The notes beneath the pieces are model-generated. The model had not been told where the DNA came from. It did not search any database and was given only the letters and a program-made list of their open reading frames with translations. From Paraferrimonas haliotis (GTDB lineage Bacteria; Pseudomonadota; Gammaproteobacteria; Enterobacterales; Shewanellaceae): a stretch of DNA of 64,000 bases. Where the stretch lies: assembly GCF_002282895.1 (NCBI RefSeq), contig NZ_NRRB01000001.1, positions 434,001 to 498,000 on the forward strand, given 5' to 3'. How positions within the stretch are numbered: the stretch's first letter is position 1; every line of letters begins with the position of its first letter. A program made the translations under genes and the position numbers. Below, in pieces: positions 48,585 to 57,804 of the stretch.

Positions 48585-49713
48585 CTATTTGTTCAACGAT
48601 GGCTTTTTCAGTGGCTTCATCATACCCGGAAACCCGTGGCGTATGAATATGTCCTACCGCAATTGTGCTGTCAAAGCGGTCCCGCTGAAGAATGCTGCGA
48701 TAACTGATTTCGTTAGACAGGTAGCCACCGCCACTGCCCTCAACCGACGTCTGTCTTTGCAGTTCTGTTAAACTCGACGCGTTAAACGTGCCGTTTTCTA
48801 AGGTACTTACCTTATGATTATCAATAACCTGCCAAGGCCCTTTAACCGATTGCATGGCCGTCACAGGCAAAGAAAACTCAACAAATTCTGGGCCGTTTAG
48901 GTCGCGGTTGTCGAATTTTGGCAGTAAAGGGTTGGTTGCCGTTGCGCCGGTTAATTGATTAAGGTTATCCACCGCTGCGGCACTGCGATTTAAGCCTGGA
49001 AAGCGTTCCAGATCGAAATGATCCCTTCCCATTGAAATGGTCGCGACCATAGACACTTTGCTGGTTCTAAATATGGGAGCCAGCCAAGACTCAACAATGC
49101 CATCATCAAAGTCGGCGAAGCGCACTGGCATGATGACCGACTGCACTTCAACTTTGAGGCCGTTAGCTTGCCAGGTTTTACCGTCTAACCAAAGTGCAGC
49201 TAAACCGGAGGGGTTGCTTTGAGAAATGTTTTTATCTAAAAAGAAAGGGTCGAAGCCACTCACGAGAATGGCAATGTCGGTATCGTCGCTGAACTTGATA
49301 TTAGCCATGCCTCGAGAATTGGTTTCTACCGCCTTGAGCGCGATGTCTTTTTGCCAGTTAGCAATGGAGAAGTCTGGATTGTTTTGCTTGATGGCTTGGC
49401 GTAACTGTAAACGGCCCCAGTATAAGGCGCGATCGTCCCAGTGGCCGGATTGAACATCGCGCACCGCTTGTTGCCATAGGCGTTCCCCTTCTCGCGCCAC
49501 CACTTTAGTTACGGGCAATTCACCGCGACTTTCTTGGTAGCGTTGAATGCTGATGTTGAGCATGGGCTGGTAGCGTTCAACCACTGTAGGCATTTGGCTT
49601 TGAGCCGTTGAGATGCGAGCTTCTTCAACATCCAGCGGCAAAGAGGCTGATTGAACGGTTACGGGCAAACACAGCGCGGCGCCTAAAGCGACAATTCTCG
49701 CGACAGCAAACAT
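48550..49713 (-). CDS. Exported pyroglutamyl-peptidase I-like protein, nucleophile Cys replaced by Ser
   Basis: A 387-residue protein with a signal peptide (FAVARIVALGAALCLPVTV, ending in QSA), a helical region (about 30-140) and a C-terminal domain that resembles pyrrolidone-carboxylate peptidase (C15). Matching features: ILVSGFDPFFLDKNISQSNP (ILVTGFxPFxxxxxNPS), PVRFADFDDG, ATISMGRDHFDLERF with the Glu at 236, and GHIHTP (GxIHxP, catalytic His 357). At the catalytic Cys position, GGGYLSNEISY, stands S333. Enzymatic C15 proteins are cytoplasmic and about 215 residues, so the extension and export are unusual. The function is unknown; a hydrolase with a Ser nucleophile or a non-enzymatic binding protein are both possible. 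Confidence 0.65.
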   Translation of the reverse strand: MFAVARIVALGAALCLPVTVQSASLPLDVEEARISTAQSQMPTVVERYQPMLNISIQRYQESRGELPVTKVVAREGERLWQQAVRDVQSGHWDDRALYWGRLQLRQAIKQNNPDFSIANWQKDIALKAVETNSRGMANIKFSDDTDIAILVSGFDPFFLDKNISQSNPSGLAALWLDGKTWQANGLKVEVQSVIMPVRFADFDDGIVESWLAPIFRTSKVSMVATISMGRDHFDLERFPGLNRSAAAVDNLNQLTGATATNPLLPKFDNRDLNGPEFVEFSLPVTAMQSVKGPWQVIDNHKVSTLENGTFNASSLTELQRQTSVEGSGGGYLSNEISYRSILQRDRFDSTIAVGHIHTPRVSGYDEATEKAIVEQIDAMLKQAALAL

Positions 49714-49784
49714 GGGGGCAATCCTTTGAGTAAACTTTTATTGTTTTAACTCAGAGTATTACAACCTAAGCTTAGTCTCAATAG

Positions 49785-51620
49785 CTAGTGGGCTTGAGAT
49801 GTGATCTGTTCGGGTAAAATGCTGGTGCCATCTTTGTGCTGTGGGGGTTTAAAGCCCTGTACCTGATTTCGCCCACGCGTTTTTGCCAAATACATGGCTT
49901 TATCGGCCGCTGCCAGCAAACTGTCAAAATCGTAGCCGCCGTTGGCTGTGGTTGCTACCCCCAGACTTGCGGTCACCGCCACTTCTGGCTCGTTGGCCAT
50001 GAGTGCCACGCGAGTGATCGCTTGGCGGCACAATTCCGCAATTTGCAAGGCTTGCCCTTCAGAGCAACCGGCAAGCACGAGTGCAAATTCTTCGCCCCCC
50101 ATTCGGCCAAATAAATCGTTGCTTCTCGCCACTTTTTTGCAGGCGTTAGCGACTTCGATTAACACTCTATCGCCAATGGGGTGACCGTGTACGTCGTTAA
50201 TTTTCTTAAAATGGTCAATATCCAATAGGATGATCGCCATGGGGGTTTGCCGCTTTCTATTGAGTTTAAGCAAGCCTCGACCTTGGGTCACAATGAAACG
50301 GCGGTTATAGCAAGCCGTTAGCGGATCGGTGATTGCTGCTAAGCTGGCTTTTTTATGGGCGGCACTTAGGCGATATAAACCGATAATTAGCACAAGGGTT
50401 ACGCTGGCGAAGATGATGCTAAAGATGCGGTTGTTCCACGCTTGCTTAGCGGACAGTTGCTGTTGCAGTTTCAGCAGTTCGTTTTGCTGATTGAGGTGTT
50501 CGATTTGAGTCGACTTTTCGCTGTTACTGAATTGGCCTAAGGCGAGTGCTAGTTGCTTTTCGGCATCGGTTAATTCGGTCGTGGTTTCAGTGTCGGTATA
50601 GCGTTGCAAATGCTCTAAAGCTAACAATTTATTTTGCGCCATCAGTTCGATTTGATAGAGCGTATAAAAAGATTGTTTAAAGGCATGGTTGGCATGAACT
50701 AAGTCGCTGCCAATAGTAACGGCGCGATTGGCCGCGGAGCGCGCTTGATTTAAAAAACCGAGACGAAAATAAGCTTGCGATAAGGTGTGATAAAAATCGA
50801 CCAACATATCGGGATAGCTGACCTGAGACAATTGTTGACGATGGCGGTTCAAGATTTGCAATGCCAATTCTGGCTGTTCTCTGGCGATGAATTGATTGGC
50901 TTGAATGAGAAACAAACCAGTGAGTACTATGTTCTCATTGGTCGCTTGACAGGCGCTTATGGCCTGAGTCATAAGCGGGGCGTCTGGGGCTAACGACTGC
51001 TGATATGCACCGGCTTCTGCTTTTAACGCTTTTGCGGTACAGATTTGACGAGCGTTCGGCGAGTTGGCCAAAATTTTATCGGCGTAGTCCGTGCCTAGGT
51101 AGTACAAGCCAAGTTGATTGAAAAACAGACCAAGTATGGCCATGCCACGATTTTTGATTCGATTGTCGTTGACCTGAGGTAAATCCTGCATCGCTTTTTC
51201 GGCATATTGGAGTCCTTGCAACCATTGCCGAGTTAGCCCAAAACTCAGTACCAGTTGCGAGCGGGCCTCAAAGGTATGTGTGGGGTCTTGAGTCACACCC
51301 AACAATTGGTGCAGTTGCTGTTGCGCCCTTATGTGGTCACCTTCGAACAAGGTGTGTCGAGCTTTCAACAGGTTGAGCTGGGTGGTTTGTTTCTGGTTTA
51401 AGCTGTCGCGGTTACTTTCAATAGTGCGTATGAATCGTTGAAACTGTTGGCTATCTGAAGAGACCACTTTTTCGGCGAGTAACAGCTGTGAATCAATGGC
51501 ATCAAGGGCGCTCGCTTTTGCACTGACAAATAAACTTGCACACAAACACACCAACAAAACCCACAAACAGGTCGAAGTTGACGTTTTACTATCACAAGCT
51601 GTTTCTGTCGAATTGTTCAT
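49785..51620 (-). CDS. Membrane diguanylate cyclase with periplasmic helical-repeat sensor
   Basis: A 611-residue protein. An N-terminal signal or anchor (about 18-37) is followed by a long TPR-like helical region (about 45-390) facing the periplasm. A short coiled coil comes next, then one TM helix (about 405-425: IFSIIFASVTLVLIIGLY) and a C-terminal GGDEF domain. The active site is GGEEF at 508-512, a functional variant. The inhibitory I-site RxxD (RSND, 499-502) is at the correct spacing. It should make cyclic-di-GMP in response to an envelope signal and be subject to product inhibition. Confidence 0.92.
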   Translation of the reverse strand: MNNSTETACDSKTSTSTCLWVLLVCLCASLFVSAKASALDAIDSQLLLAEKVVSSDSQQFQRFIRTIESNRDSLNQKQTTQLNLLKARHTLFEGDHIRAQQQLHQLLGVTQDPTHTFEARSQLVLSFGLTRQWLQGLQYAEKAMQDLPQVNDNRIKNRGMAILGLFFNQLGLYYLGTDYADKILANSPNARQICTAKALKAEAGAYQQSLAPDAPLMTQAISACQATNENIVLTGLFLIQANQFIAREQPELALQILNRHRQQLSQVSYPDMLVDFYHTLSQAYFRLGFLNQARSAANRAVTIGSDLVHANHAFKQSFYTLYQIELMAQNKLLALEHLQRYTDTETTTELTDAEKQLALALGQFSNSEKSTQIEHLNQQNELLKLQQQLSAKQAWNNRIFSIIFASVTLVLIIGLYRLSAAHKKASLAAITDPLTACYNRRFIVTQGRGLLKLNRKRQTPMAIILLDIDHFKKINDVHGHPIGDRVLIEVANACKKVARSNDLFGRMGGEEFALVLAGCSEGQALQIAELCRQAITRVALMANEPEVAVTASLGVATTANGGYDFDSLLAAADKAMYLAKTRGRNQVQGFKPPQHKDGTSILPEQITSQAH

Positions 51621-51834
51621 TAGTTAATGGTTCGTCCTTGACGGATCACATTGATGGCCCAATCAGCCTTTACCGTTTTCACGTGAGTTACTGTTAATTT
51701 TAGACAGGATTTGAGAGCTTATGTGAAAATTGTGTTAATTTGAAACATTGATTAACAAAGTTTACCTTGTTAGGCATCGACGTAACTAACATTCTTTTTT
51801 TGAACAACAATAACTCTCTTAAGGTGATCAACTA

Positions 51835-53916
51835 ATGAAGCGTATTTTTCTATCGGGTGTGTGCGCATCTATTTTGGCGGTGAGCGGTTGTAGCGAAACT
51901 CCGCAACCACCACAAACTGAAACGGCAAAACCAGCGCAAACTGCTGTTGCAGTGAACCAAGCCTTATCATCAGGTATCGACTTTGCTAACTTTGATAAGT
52001 CGGTTCGTCCACAGGATAACTTTTATCGTTACGTAAACGGTACTTGGTTGAAAAATACAACAATGCCGGCCGATAAAACTTCCATTGGTGCCTTTTACGA
52101 TCTGCGTGAAGAGTCTCAAGAAGACGTTAAAGCCATTATCGAAGAGTTGGCTGCTACCGATAATCTAGCCGCGGGCAGTGACGAGCAAAAAGTGGCGGAT
52201 TTGTACCGTTCGTACATGGACACCGATACCATCGAAAAGCTTGGCTTAACGCCAATTAAACCCATGTTGAATGAAATTGATCAAATCAAAAACGATGACG
52301 ATTTGATGCAATTTTTTGCCGAATCTCAAATCGCTGGAGCGGGCACACCATTGGCGTTTTATATTGAAGTGGATGCCAAAGACTCGAGCCGTTACGCTAC
52401 TCACATTTGGCAGTACGGTTTAAGCCTTCCTGATCGTGATTACTACCTAAACGAAGATGAGCGATTTGTTAATATTCGCAGCGCTTATCTTGCCCACATC
52501 GAAAAAATGTTCAGCTTGGCAGGCTTAGCTAATGCAAAACAGGCGGCGCAAACCGTCATGAACATTGAAACTGGGCTGGCCAAAGCACATTGGACCCGTG
52601 TTGAATCTCGAGATTCGCAAAAACGTTACAACAAGTATCAAGTTAATGATTTGCCTCAACTGGCTGATCAAGTGAATTGGCAAGCTTATTTAGCGGCCCT
52701 TGGGGTGGCGGATCAGCCGGACATTATCATTAACCAGCCAAGCTATATCGAAGGCTTCAACAATCTATTGAAAACCGTTTCGATAGACGACTGGAAAACC
52801 TATGCAACCTGGCACACCTTAACCGCTTACGCATCGTTACTGAATGCCGACTTAGCGGATGAGAACTTTGACTTTTTCGCCCGCACCTTAAATGGCCAAC
52901 AAGAGCAAAAACCTCGTTGGAAACGCGGCGTGGATCGGGTTAACTCGGTCTTGGGCGAAGTGGTTGGTAAAATCTACGTGAGCAAACACTTTAAGCCCGA
53001 AGCGAAAGCTCGTATGAGTGAGCTGGTGGAAAACTTGCGCAATGCTTACGGAGCCAGCATTGATGATTTAGATTGGATGGGCGATGAAACTAAGGGCAAA
53101 GCAAAGGCTAAACTAGCGGCGTTTACTCCAAAAATTGGTTACCCGGATCGCTGGGAAGATTACTCAGATCTCACCATTAAAGCCGACGCCTTGGTTGCCA
53201 ATACTATGGCGGCCTCTCGCGTACAGCACGCCAAAGAACTCGAGAAATTGGCCGGTCCTATTCGCAAATGGGAATGGCATATGAACCCGCAAACGGTTAA
53301 TGCTTACTACAACCCAACCATGAACGAAATTGTATTCCCGGCTGCGATTTTACAGCCTCCATTCTTTAATATGGCAGCGGATGACGCGGTAAACTATGGT
53401 GGTATTGGGGCGGTTATCGGTCATGAAATGGGCCATGGTTTTGACGACCAAGGAGCGCGTTATGATGGCGATGGTAACCTTAAAAACTGGTGGACCGAAG
53501 ACGATTTGAAAGCCTTTGGTAAACGTACTAAACAGTTGGTGGATCAGTTTAACGGCTACTATGTGTTTGATGATTTGCACGTTAACGGTGAGCTAACCCT
53601 TGGCGAAAACATTGGTGACTTGTCGGGCATCACTATCGCGTATAAAGCCTACAAAATGAGCTTAAACGGTAAAGAAGCGCCGGTTATCGACGGTTTAACC
53701 GGTGACCAACGTTTCTTTATTGGATTTACTCAAATTTGGCGTGGCATGTACCAAGAACAAGCTCTGCGTAATCGAGTGGCGACAGACCCTCATTCACCGG
53801 GTGAATTTAGAGCGTTAGGGTCACTCTCTAACACACCTGAGTTCTATAAAGCGTTCGATGTAAAAGAAGGTGATGCTATGTATTTGCCGCCTGAAAAACG
53901 CGTAAAGATCTGGTAA
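51835..53916 (+). CDS. pepO: M13-family metallopeptidase lipoprotein (PepO-like)
   Basis: A 693-residue neprilysin-type oligopeptidase. The N-terminus MKRIFLSGVCASILAVSGC is a lipoprotein signal (Cys19). The catalytic zinc motif is HEMGH at 530-534 in VIGHEMGHGFDDQGARYDGD, with the third ligand in the GENIGDLSGI segment. The family's IVFPAAILQPPFFN precedes it and a NAYYNP substrate-binding motif is present. Length matches M13 enzymes. It would cleave short peptides in the periplasm. The strong terminator at 53935-53962 ends the transcript. Confidence 0.95.
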   Translation: MKRIFLSGVCASILAVSGCSETPQPPQTETAKPAQTAVAVNQALSSGIDFANFDKSVRPQDNFYRYVNGTWLKNTTMPADKTSIGAFYDLREESQEDVKAIIEELAATDNLAAGSDEQKVADLYRSYMDTDTIEKLGLTPIKPMLNEIDQIKNDDDLMQFFAESQIAGAGTPLAFYIEVDAKDSSRYATHIWQYGLSLPDRDYYLNEDERFVNIRSAYLAHIEKMFSLAGLANAKQAAQTVMNIETGLAKAHWTRVESRDSQKRYNKYQVNDLPQLADQVNWQAYLAALGVADQPDIIINQPSYIEGFNNLLKTVSIDDWKTYATWHTLTAYASLLNADLADENFDFFARTLNGQQEQKPRWKRGVDRVNSVLGEVVGKIYVSKHFKPEAKARMSELVENLRNAYGASIDDLDWMGDETKGKAKAKLAAFTPKIGYPDRWEDYSDLTIKADALVANTMAASRVQHAKELEKLAGPIRKWEWHMNPQTVNAYYNPTMNEIVFPAAILQPPFFNMAADDAVNYGGIGAVIGHEMGHGFDDQGARYDGDGNLKNWWTEDDLKAFGKRTKQLVDQFNGYYVFDDLHVNGELTLGENIGDLSGITIAYKAYKMSLNGKEAPVIDGLTGDQRFFIGFTQIWRGMYQEQALRNRVATDPHSPGEFRALGSLSNTPEFYKAFDVKEGDAMYLPPEKRVKIW

Positions 53917-53934
53917 TCGGTTAATACGCAATTT

Positions 53935-53962
53935 AAGGCCTAGCGATTTCGCTAGGCCTTTT
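53935..53962. terminator. Terminator shared by pepO and the LicD gene
   Basis: A perfect 11-bp stem, AAGGCCTAGCG (53935-53945) with CGCTAGGCCTT (53950-53960), has a 4-base loop and ends in T4. The LicD stop codon (53952-53954) lies inside the right arm. Confidence 0.85.
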
Positions 53963-54758
53963 CTGTTGCCACATCAAATACGGCTTTAGACAAGTGTGTA
54001 CGGCGCTCTTCAACCGGCGGCAACTGCATGTAATCGCCGTAATAGTTGCTTAAGTAGTCATGAACATCATTAGGAGCACTGAAGGTTAAGCCTTCAAACT
54101 CAATGGTACCTAATGGAAAGACGGTTTCATAATTCCATGACTTCAAAAAAGGCATTTCAAAACCGTAAATCACCATATCTGTACCCTGATTTTCAGAGCA
54201 CAATTGTTGCAGAGTTTTTTGAATCCAGCGATCGCTGATTAATCGATAGATGGCGTAGTCCAATCCCTTTTTAACTTGGGCCTTATCTTTCTTTATACAA
54301 ATGCGCTTAAAAAGGGTTTCTTTCCTGCTAAAACTTTGATGAGGACGTTTTTTAATGACATCCATAGGAAAGATGTCAATGGCAAGTCCTTGATGAAACG
54401 GTGGGTGATCCGCACGCCAACTTTCTTCAATGTGCTCTCGCACAAAGGTATTATTTAGCCGAATTTTGCAGGGCATGTGGCGCGCGCCTGGGTAGTGCGG
54501 GTCGCTTGCCATGCATTGCACAAATAAATGCTCAGGAAGCTTGTCTTGAGCAATCTTTAGAAACCGCTCGAAATCTTCCCTGGGCATGGCAATGTCAATA
54601 TCATCGTCCCACGGAATAAAACCTTGGTGGCGTTTAGCACCAAGCAAAGTACCGGCATCAAGCCAGTAGCAGAGATTTTCTTGATCGCACAGTTGAACCA
54701 CCTCTTTGAGAATGGTTAACGCGGTTTGTTGAACTCGAGGGGTATCTACGGTCGACAT
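53952..54758 (-). CDS. LicD-family phosphotransferase-like protein
   Basis: A 268-residue cytoplasmic protein of the LicD superfamily (nucleotidyltransferase fold). The signature is CYWLDAGTLLGAKRHQGFIPWDDDIDIAMPREDFE (family pattern: DxGTLLGxxRxxxxIPWDDDxD). A later GLAIDIFPMD and an IYGFEMPFLKSWNYETVFPLG substrate region follow. LicD proteins attach phosphocholine or related phosphoryl groups to surface glycans; the sugar target here is unknown. It is not in an LPS cluster. Its stop lies in the pepO terminator. It is downstream of the glucosylglycerate genes on the same strand, but about 75 bases away and probably separate. Confidence 0.9.
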   Translation of the reverse strand: MSTVDTPRVQQTALTILKEVVQLCDQENLCYWLDAGTLLGAKRHQGFIPWDDDIDIAMPREDFERFLKIAQDKLPEHLFVQCMASDPHYPGARHMPCKIRLNNTFVREHIEESWRADHPPFHQGLAIDIFPMDVIKKRPHQSFSRKETLFKRICIKKDKAQVKKGLDYAIYRLISDRWIQKTLQQLCSENQGTDMVIYGFEMPFLKSWNYETVFPLGTIEFEGLTFSAPNDVHDYLSNYYGDYMQLPPVEERRTHLSKAVFDVATEKA

Positions 54759-54833
54759 TAAATTAGCTATTGAAAGAATCAGTTGCCGCGAATTATATAG
54801 CCTTGCTTATAAGTTGGCTAGAAATCTAGCCCG

Positions 54834-56561
54834 CTAGTTGCTGAGCCATAGGGATTGATAGGGGGCGAGATTGATAACGCCATTGTCAGCATTTAAATCC
54901 TGTTGCGATAACAAGTCGTGCCAGAGGTTGGTTTCGATGAGGTTAAGTTCAGACAAAGATAGCCGCTGTGGTTTGCTGGTAACGTTGCTGACGCAAAAAA
55001 TGCTTTGCTTGCGATCAATGCTTTGTCTCCAAACCCCAAATACATGATTACCTAGCTGCAAGGTAAATTGAGTGGCGTTAGGATGAAAAGCACTTTGTTG
55101 CCGGCGGATGCTAATTAGCGCGTTTATTTGAGCGAGAATATCACCATGATGAGCCTCTTTATGTTGCAGGAGACTTTGTAAGCGGCTAAGTTGCCAGCGG
55201 TGGCGGTTAATACTGCGATTATGGTTACTGTGTTGTACCTTGTCGTAATCGTTTTGTGTGCCTAAAAAGCTGTGAATATAGATGGCTGGAATGCCTTCTA
55301 AAGACAGCATAATGGTGTGGGCACATAAAAAGCGTTGCCGTTGGTAGCTGTCTTCGCTGTGGTGGGTTCGAGCGAGCGCATCAAATAAACTTACGTTAAT
55401 TTCATAAGGTTTAACTTGGTCTTGGGTTAAATTTCGCCATGAGACTAATCCACCGCTTTGTTGCACTGTCTCAATGAGCTCATCGACTTCTGTAGCGGAG
55501 AAAATATGCTCCACTGGACGCAATCCAATACCGTCATGAGAAGCGATGAAATTGAGAAAGAAGGTACCGTTTTGAGCCGGCGGCATCGACATTGACCAAT
55601 TACGCAAATGGGAGCAGTCTTGGCTCAATAAGGTATGCAATAACAGTGGTGGTAAGGCAAAGTTGTATATGCCGTGGGCCTCATTGGCATTTCCAAAATA
55701 GCTTAAGTTCTCGCGGTTAGGAATGTTGGTTTCGGTGATAACCCACGCTGCGGGATTGGCATGCTCAATCAACAGCCGCAGTAACCGAATGATGCGGTGC
55801 GTATTGGTCAAATTTAAACAATTGGTTCCGGGAGTCTTCCACAAAAATGCGATGGCATCGAGGCGAAAAACGCTGGTTTGTTTGTCTAGGTAGAATCGAA
55901 TAATGCTGATAAATTCGAGAAGTACTTCTGGGTTGGCGAAATTAAAATCCACTTGATCGCGACTGAAGGTACACCAAACCTGACGCTCTCCATCGTTGCA
56001 GCGATACGTCTGACTAAGTGCGTTGGTTCTAGGGCGAATGACCTTGGAAAGATCCCAGTCGCTGTCGATTTCGATGAAATAGTCTTTACCGGGTGATAGG
56101 CCTTGACGAAAATTGTTAAACCAGCCGCTGCGACTTGAACAATGATTGATGACTAAATCCGACATTAAACGGTAGTGGTTGCCAAAGGCTTCGATGTCTT
56201 GCCAGTCGCCCAAGCTGTCATTGACTTGGTAGTAATCTAAAACGGCAAAACCATCATCCGAGGTATAAGGAAAGTAGGGCAATAGATGCACCACACTGAC
56301 GTTATTGCCCAGATGTTGTTGGACAAAGTCTAACAAAGTGGCGAGGGGTTTACGGTTGCGCTCAATTATCGAATCGCCATAGCTAATAAGCACACAATCT
56401 TTTTCCGTCCAGTGGTTTTGGTGGGGTCGAGGCGCTTGATGAGTGTTTTCAAGGCGCATAACTTTCAAAACCTTATGCGCCAACTCAGTTGGATCATGGT
56501 CAGGGTACAAGGTACGTAAGTAGGTTTGTACCGTATGATGCAGAGACTCGTTTACAACCAC
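54834..56561 (-). CDS. GH13_18 phosphorylase, probably glucosylglycerate phosphorylase
   Basis: A 575-residue retaining alpha-glycoside phosphorylase of the sucrose-phosphorylase subfamily. It has the catalytic nucleophile D235 in FRLDAIAFLW, acid/base E277 in VITETNIPNREN and the transition-state stabiliser D343 in IASHDGIGLRP. The last is characteristic of GH13_18. Sucrose phosphorylase is the first guess, but this gene is coupled (TAGTG overlap) to a glucosyl-3-phosphoglycerate synthase and follows a matching phosphatase. That points to glucosylglycerate phosphorylase, which releases glucose-1-phosphate and glycerate. The start appears to be GTG. Specificity is inferred from context and should be tested. 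Confidence 0.8.
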   Translation of the reverse strand: MVVNESLHHTVQTYLRTLYPDHDPTELAHKVLKVMRLENTHQAPRPHQNHWTEKDCVLISYGDSIIERNRKPLATLLDFVQQHLGNNVSVVHLLPYFPYTSDDGFAVLDYYQVNDSLGDWQDIEAFGNHYRLMSDLVINHCSSRSGWFNNFRQGLSPGKDYFIEIDSDWDLSKVIRPRTNALSQTYRCNDGERQVWCTFSRDQVDFNFANPEVLLEFISIIRFYLDKQTSVFRLDAIAFLWKTPGTNCLNLTNTHRIIRLLRLLIEHANPAAWVITETNIPNRENLSYFGNANEAHGIYNFALPPLLLHTLLSQDCSHLRNWSMSMPPAQNGTFFLNFIASHDGIGLRPVEHIFSATEVDELIETVQQSGGLVSWRNLTQDQVKPYEINVSLFDALARTHHSEDSYQRQRFLCAHTIMLSLEGIPAIYIHSFLGTQNDYDKVQHSNHNRSINRHRWQLSRLQSLLQHKEAHHGDILAQINALISIRRQQSAFHPNATQFTLQLGNHVFGVWRQSIDRKQSIFCVSNVTSKPQRLSLSELNLIETNLWHDLLSQQDLNADNGVINLAPYQSLWLSN

Positions 56562-57802
56562 TAGACTGCTCGCTTAATTGGGCAAGAATAGTCCTGCATA
56601 TCCTGTTCAACCGCCGCTACTAAACGCTCGAAAACATCGGGCATGGCAGCCACCACTCTGTCCCAGCTAGGAATGAATGGGGTCTCCATGGAGTGATTGA
56701 GAAAATGGTTACCGGCTTTAATGATGTTCTGCGCAAATAATTCGACCGCTGCTTCTTCTTTATGAATGTCTAAATTAAGGCCGTTTATTAGGGCATCGTT
56801 GCGATAGGATTCGATAAAATCCAGCGCCATACGATAGTAGGTGGCCTTAAGAGAGCGCAGCACGCCATCGTTAAAAACGGTGCCTTGAGTCGCTAATTTT
56901 CTAAACAAGGCTTTAGAAATATCGATGGACATGCGAGACAGCCCAGTTTGCTCATCATCAATGGACAGATCTTGATGCTTGTGGTCGTAGACGTCGCAAA
57001 TATCAACTTGGCACAGACGGTTGCTGGCGTAGTTGCGCTTCATCTCTGCCAGCACGCCGATTTCAAGCCCCCAGTCGCTGGGGATCCGTAGATCACTGAG
57101 GACATCTAGACGAAAACTAAACTCGCCTGCCAATGGGTAACGGTAGCTGTCTAGGTATTCTAAATATTCGCTATCGGGTACTATCTTTTTTAGCGCGCGA
57201 ATTAAGGGGGTAACCAACAACCTACTTACTCGGCCATTGAGACTGCCGTTTGCGGCTCGAGCGTAGTAGCCTTTGCAAAACTTATATTGAAACGAAGGAT
57301 GCGCCACCGGATAGATAAGCCGAGCTAAGAGCTCGCGGTCATAGGTCAATATATCGCAATCGTGTAATGCCAGTGCTTGTACCTTTTGTGTGGCCAAGGC
57401 GTAGCCAAAGCAATACCAAACATTGCGTCCTTTACCCAGTTGCTCCGGTGCCAATCCGCGTTGCTTTAGTTCGCGATCCAAAGCTTTTAGGCGTGGGCCG
57501 TCGTTCCAAAGCACTTTAGGCTGTTGAGGAAGTTGGGAAAAAAACGCTAACGCCTTTTGATATTCGTCCAAGTTGGCTCTATCCAGACCAATAATTACCT
57601 GTGATAGGTAAGGGACTTTTTGTAAGTGCTTGACGATGTTGGGTAGGGCTTTGGTTTCTAATTCGGAGTAGAGTGAGGGCAATACCAAGCCCAACGGACG
57701 TTGTTTCGAAAATCGGCAAAGATCAGCTTCTAACTCACTAAGCGGGCGTCGATTGATGTTATGTAACGTGGTAATAATGCCATTTTGATAGAAATCAGCC
57801 AT
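56561..57802 (-). CDS. gpgS: Glucosyl-3-phosphoglycerate synthase-like glycosyltransferase
   Basis: A 413-residue GT81-type enzyme. The GT-A core shows PSLYSELETKALPNIVKHL, GPRLKALDRELKQRGL, a donor-binding GKGRNVWYCFGYAL and the acidic metal motif LHDCDILTYDREL (D148, D150). SDWGLEIGVLAEMKRN follows. These are the features of GpgS and its mannosyl relative. With the neighbouring MpgP/GpgP-type phosphatase it would make glucosylglycerate from UDP- or ADP-glucose and 3-phosphoglycerate. The ATG is two bases after the phosphatase stop, with AAGGAG overlapping that stop. Glucosyl versus mannosyl specificity is by context. Confidence 0.85.
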   Translation of the reverse strand: MADFYQNGIITTLHNINRRPLSELEADLCRFSKQRPLGLVLPSLYSELETKALPNIVKHLQKVPYLSQVIIGLDRANLDEYQKALAFFSQLPQQPKVLWNDGPRLKALDRELKQRGLAPEQLGKGRNVWYCFGYALATQKVQALALHDCDILTYDRELLARLIYPVAHPSFQYKFCKGYYARAANGSLNGRVSRLLVTPLIRALKKIVPDSEYLEYLDSYRYPLAGEFSFRLDVLSDLRIPSDWGLEIGVLAEMKRNYASNRLCQVDICDVYDHKHQDLSIDDEQTGLSRMSIDISKALFRKLATQGTVFNDGVLRSLKATYYRMALDFIESYRNDALINGLNLDIHKEEAAVELFAQNIIKAGNHFLNHSMETPFIPSWDRVVAAMPDVFERLVAAVEQDMQDYSCPIKRAV

Positions 57803-57804
57803 GG

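Noticed and set aside
54816..54831. GGCTAG-AAAT-CTAGCC hairpin after the GH13 gene as a terminator
   Set aside because: The 6-bp stem has no T-run on the minus strand; it may help but is not a convincing terminator.
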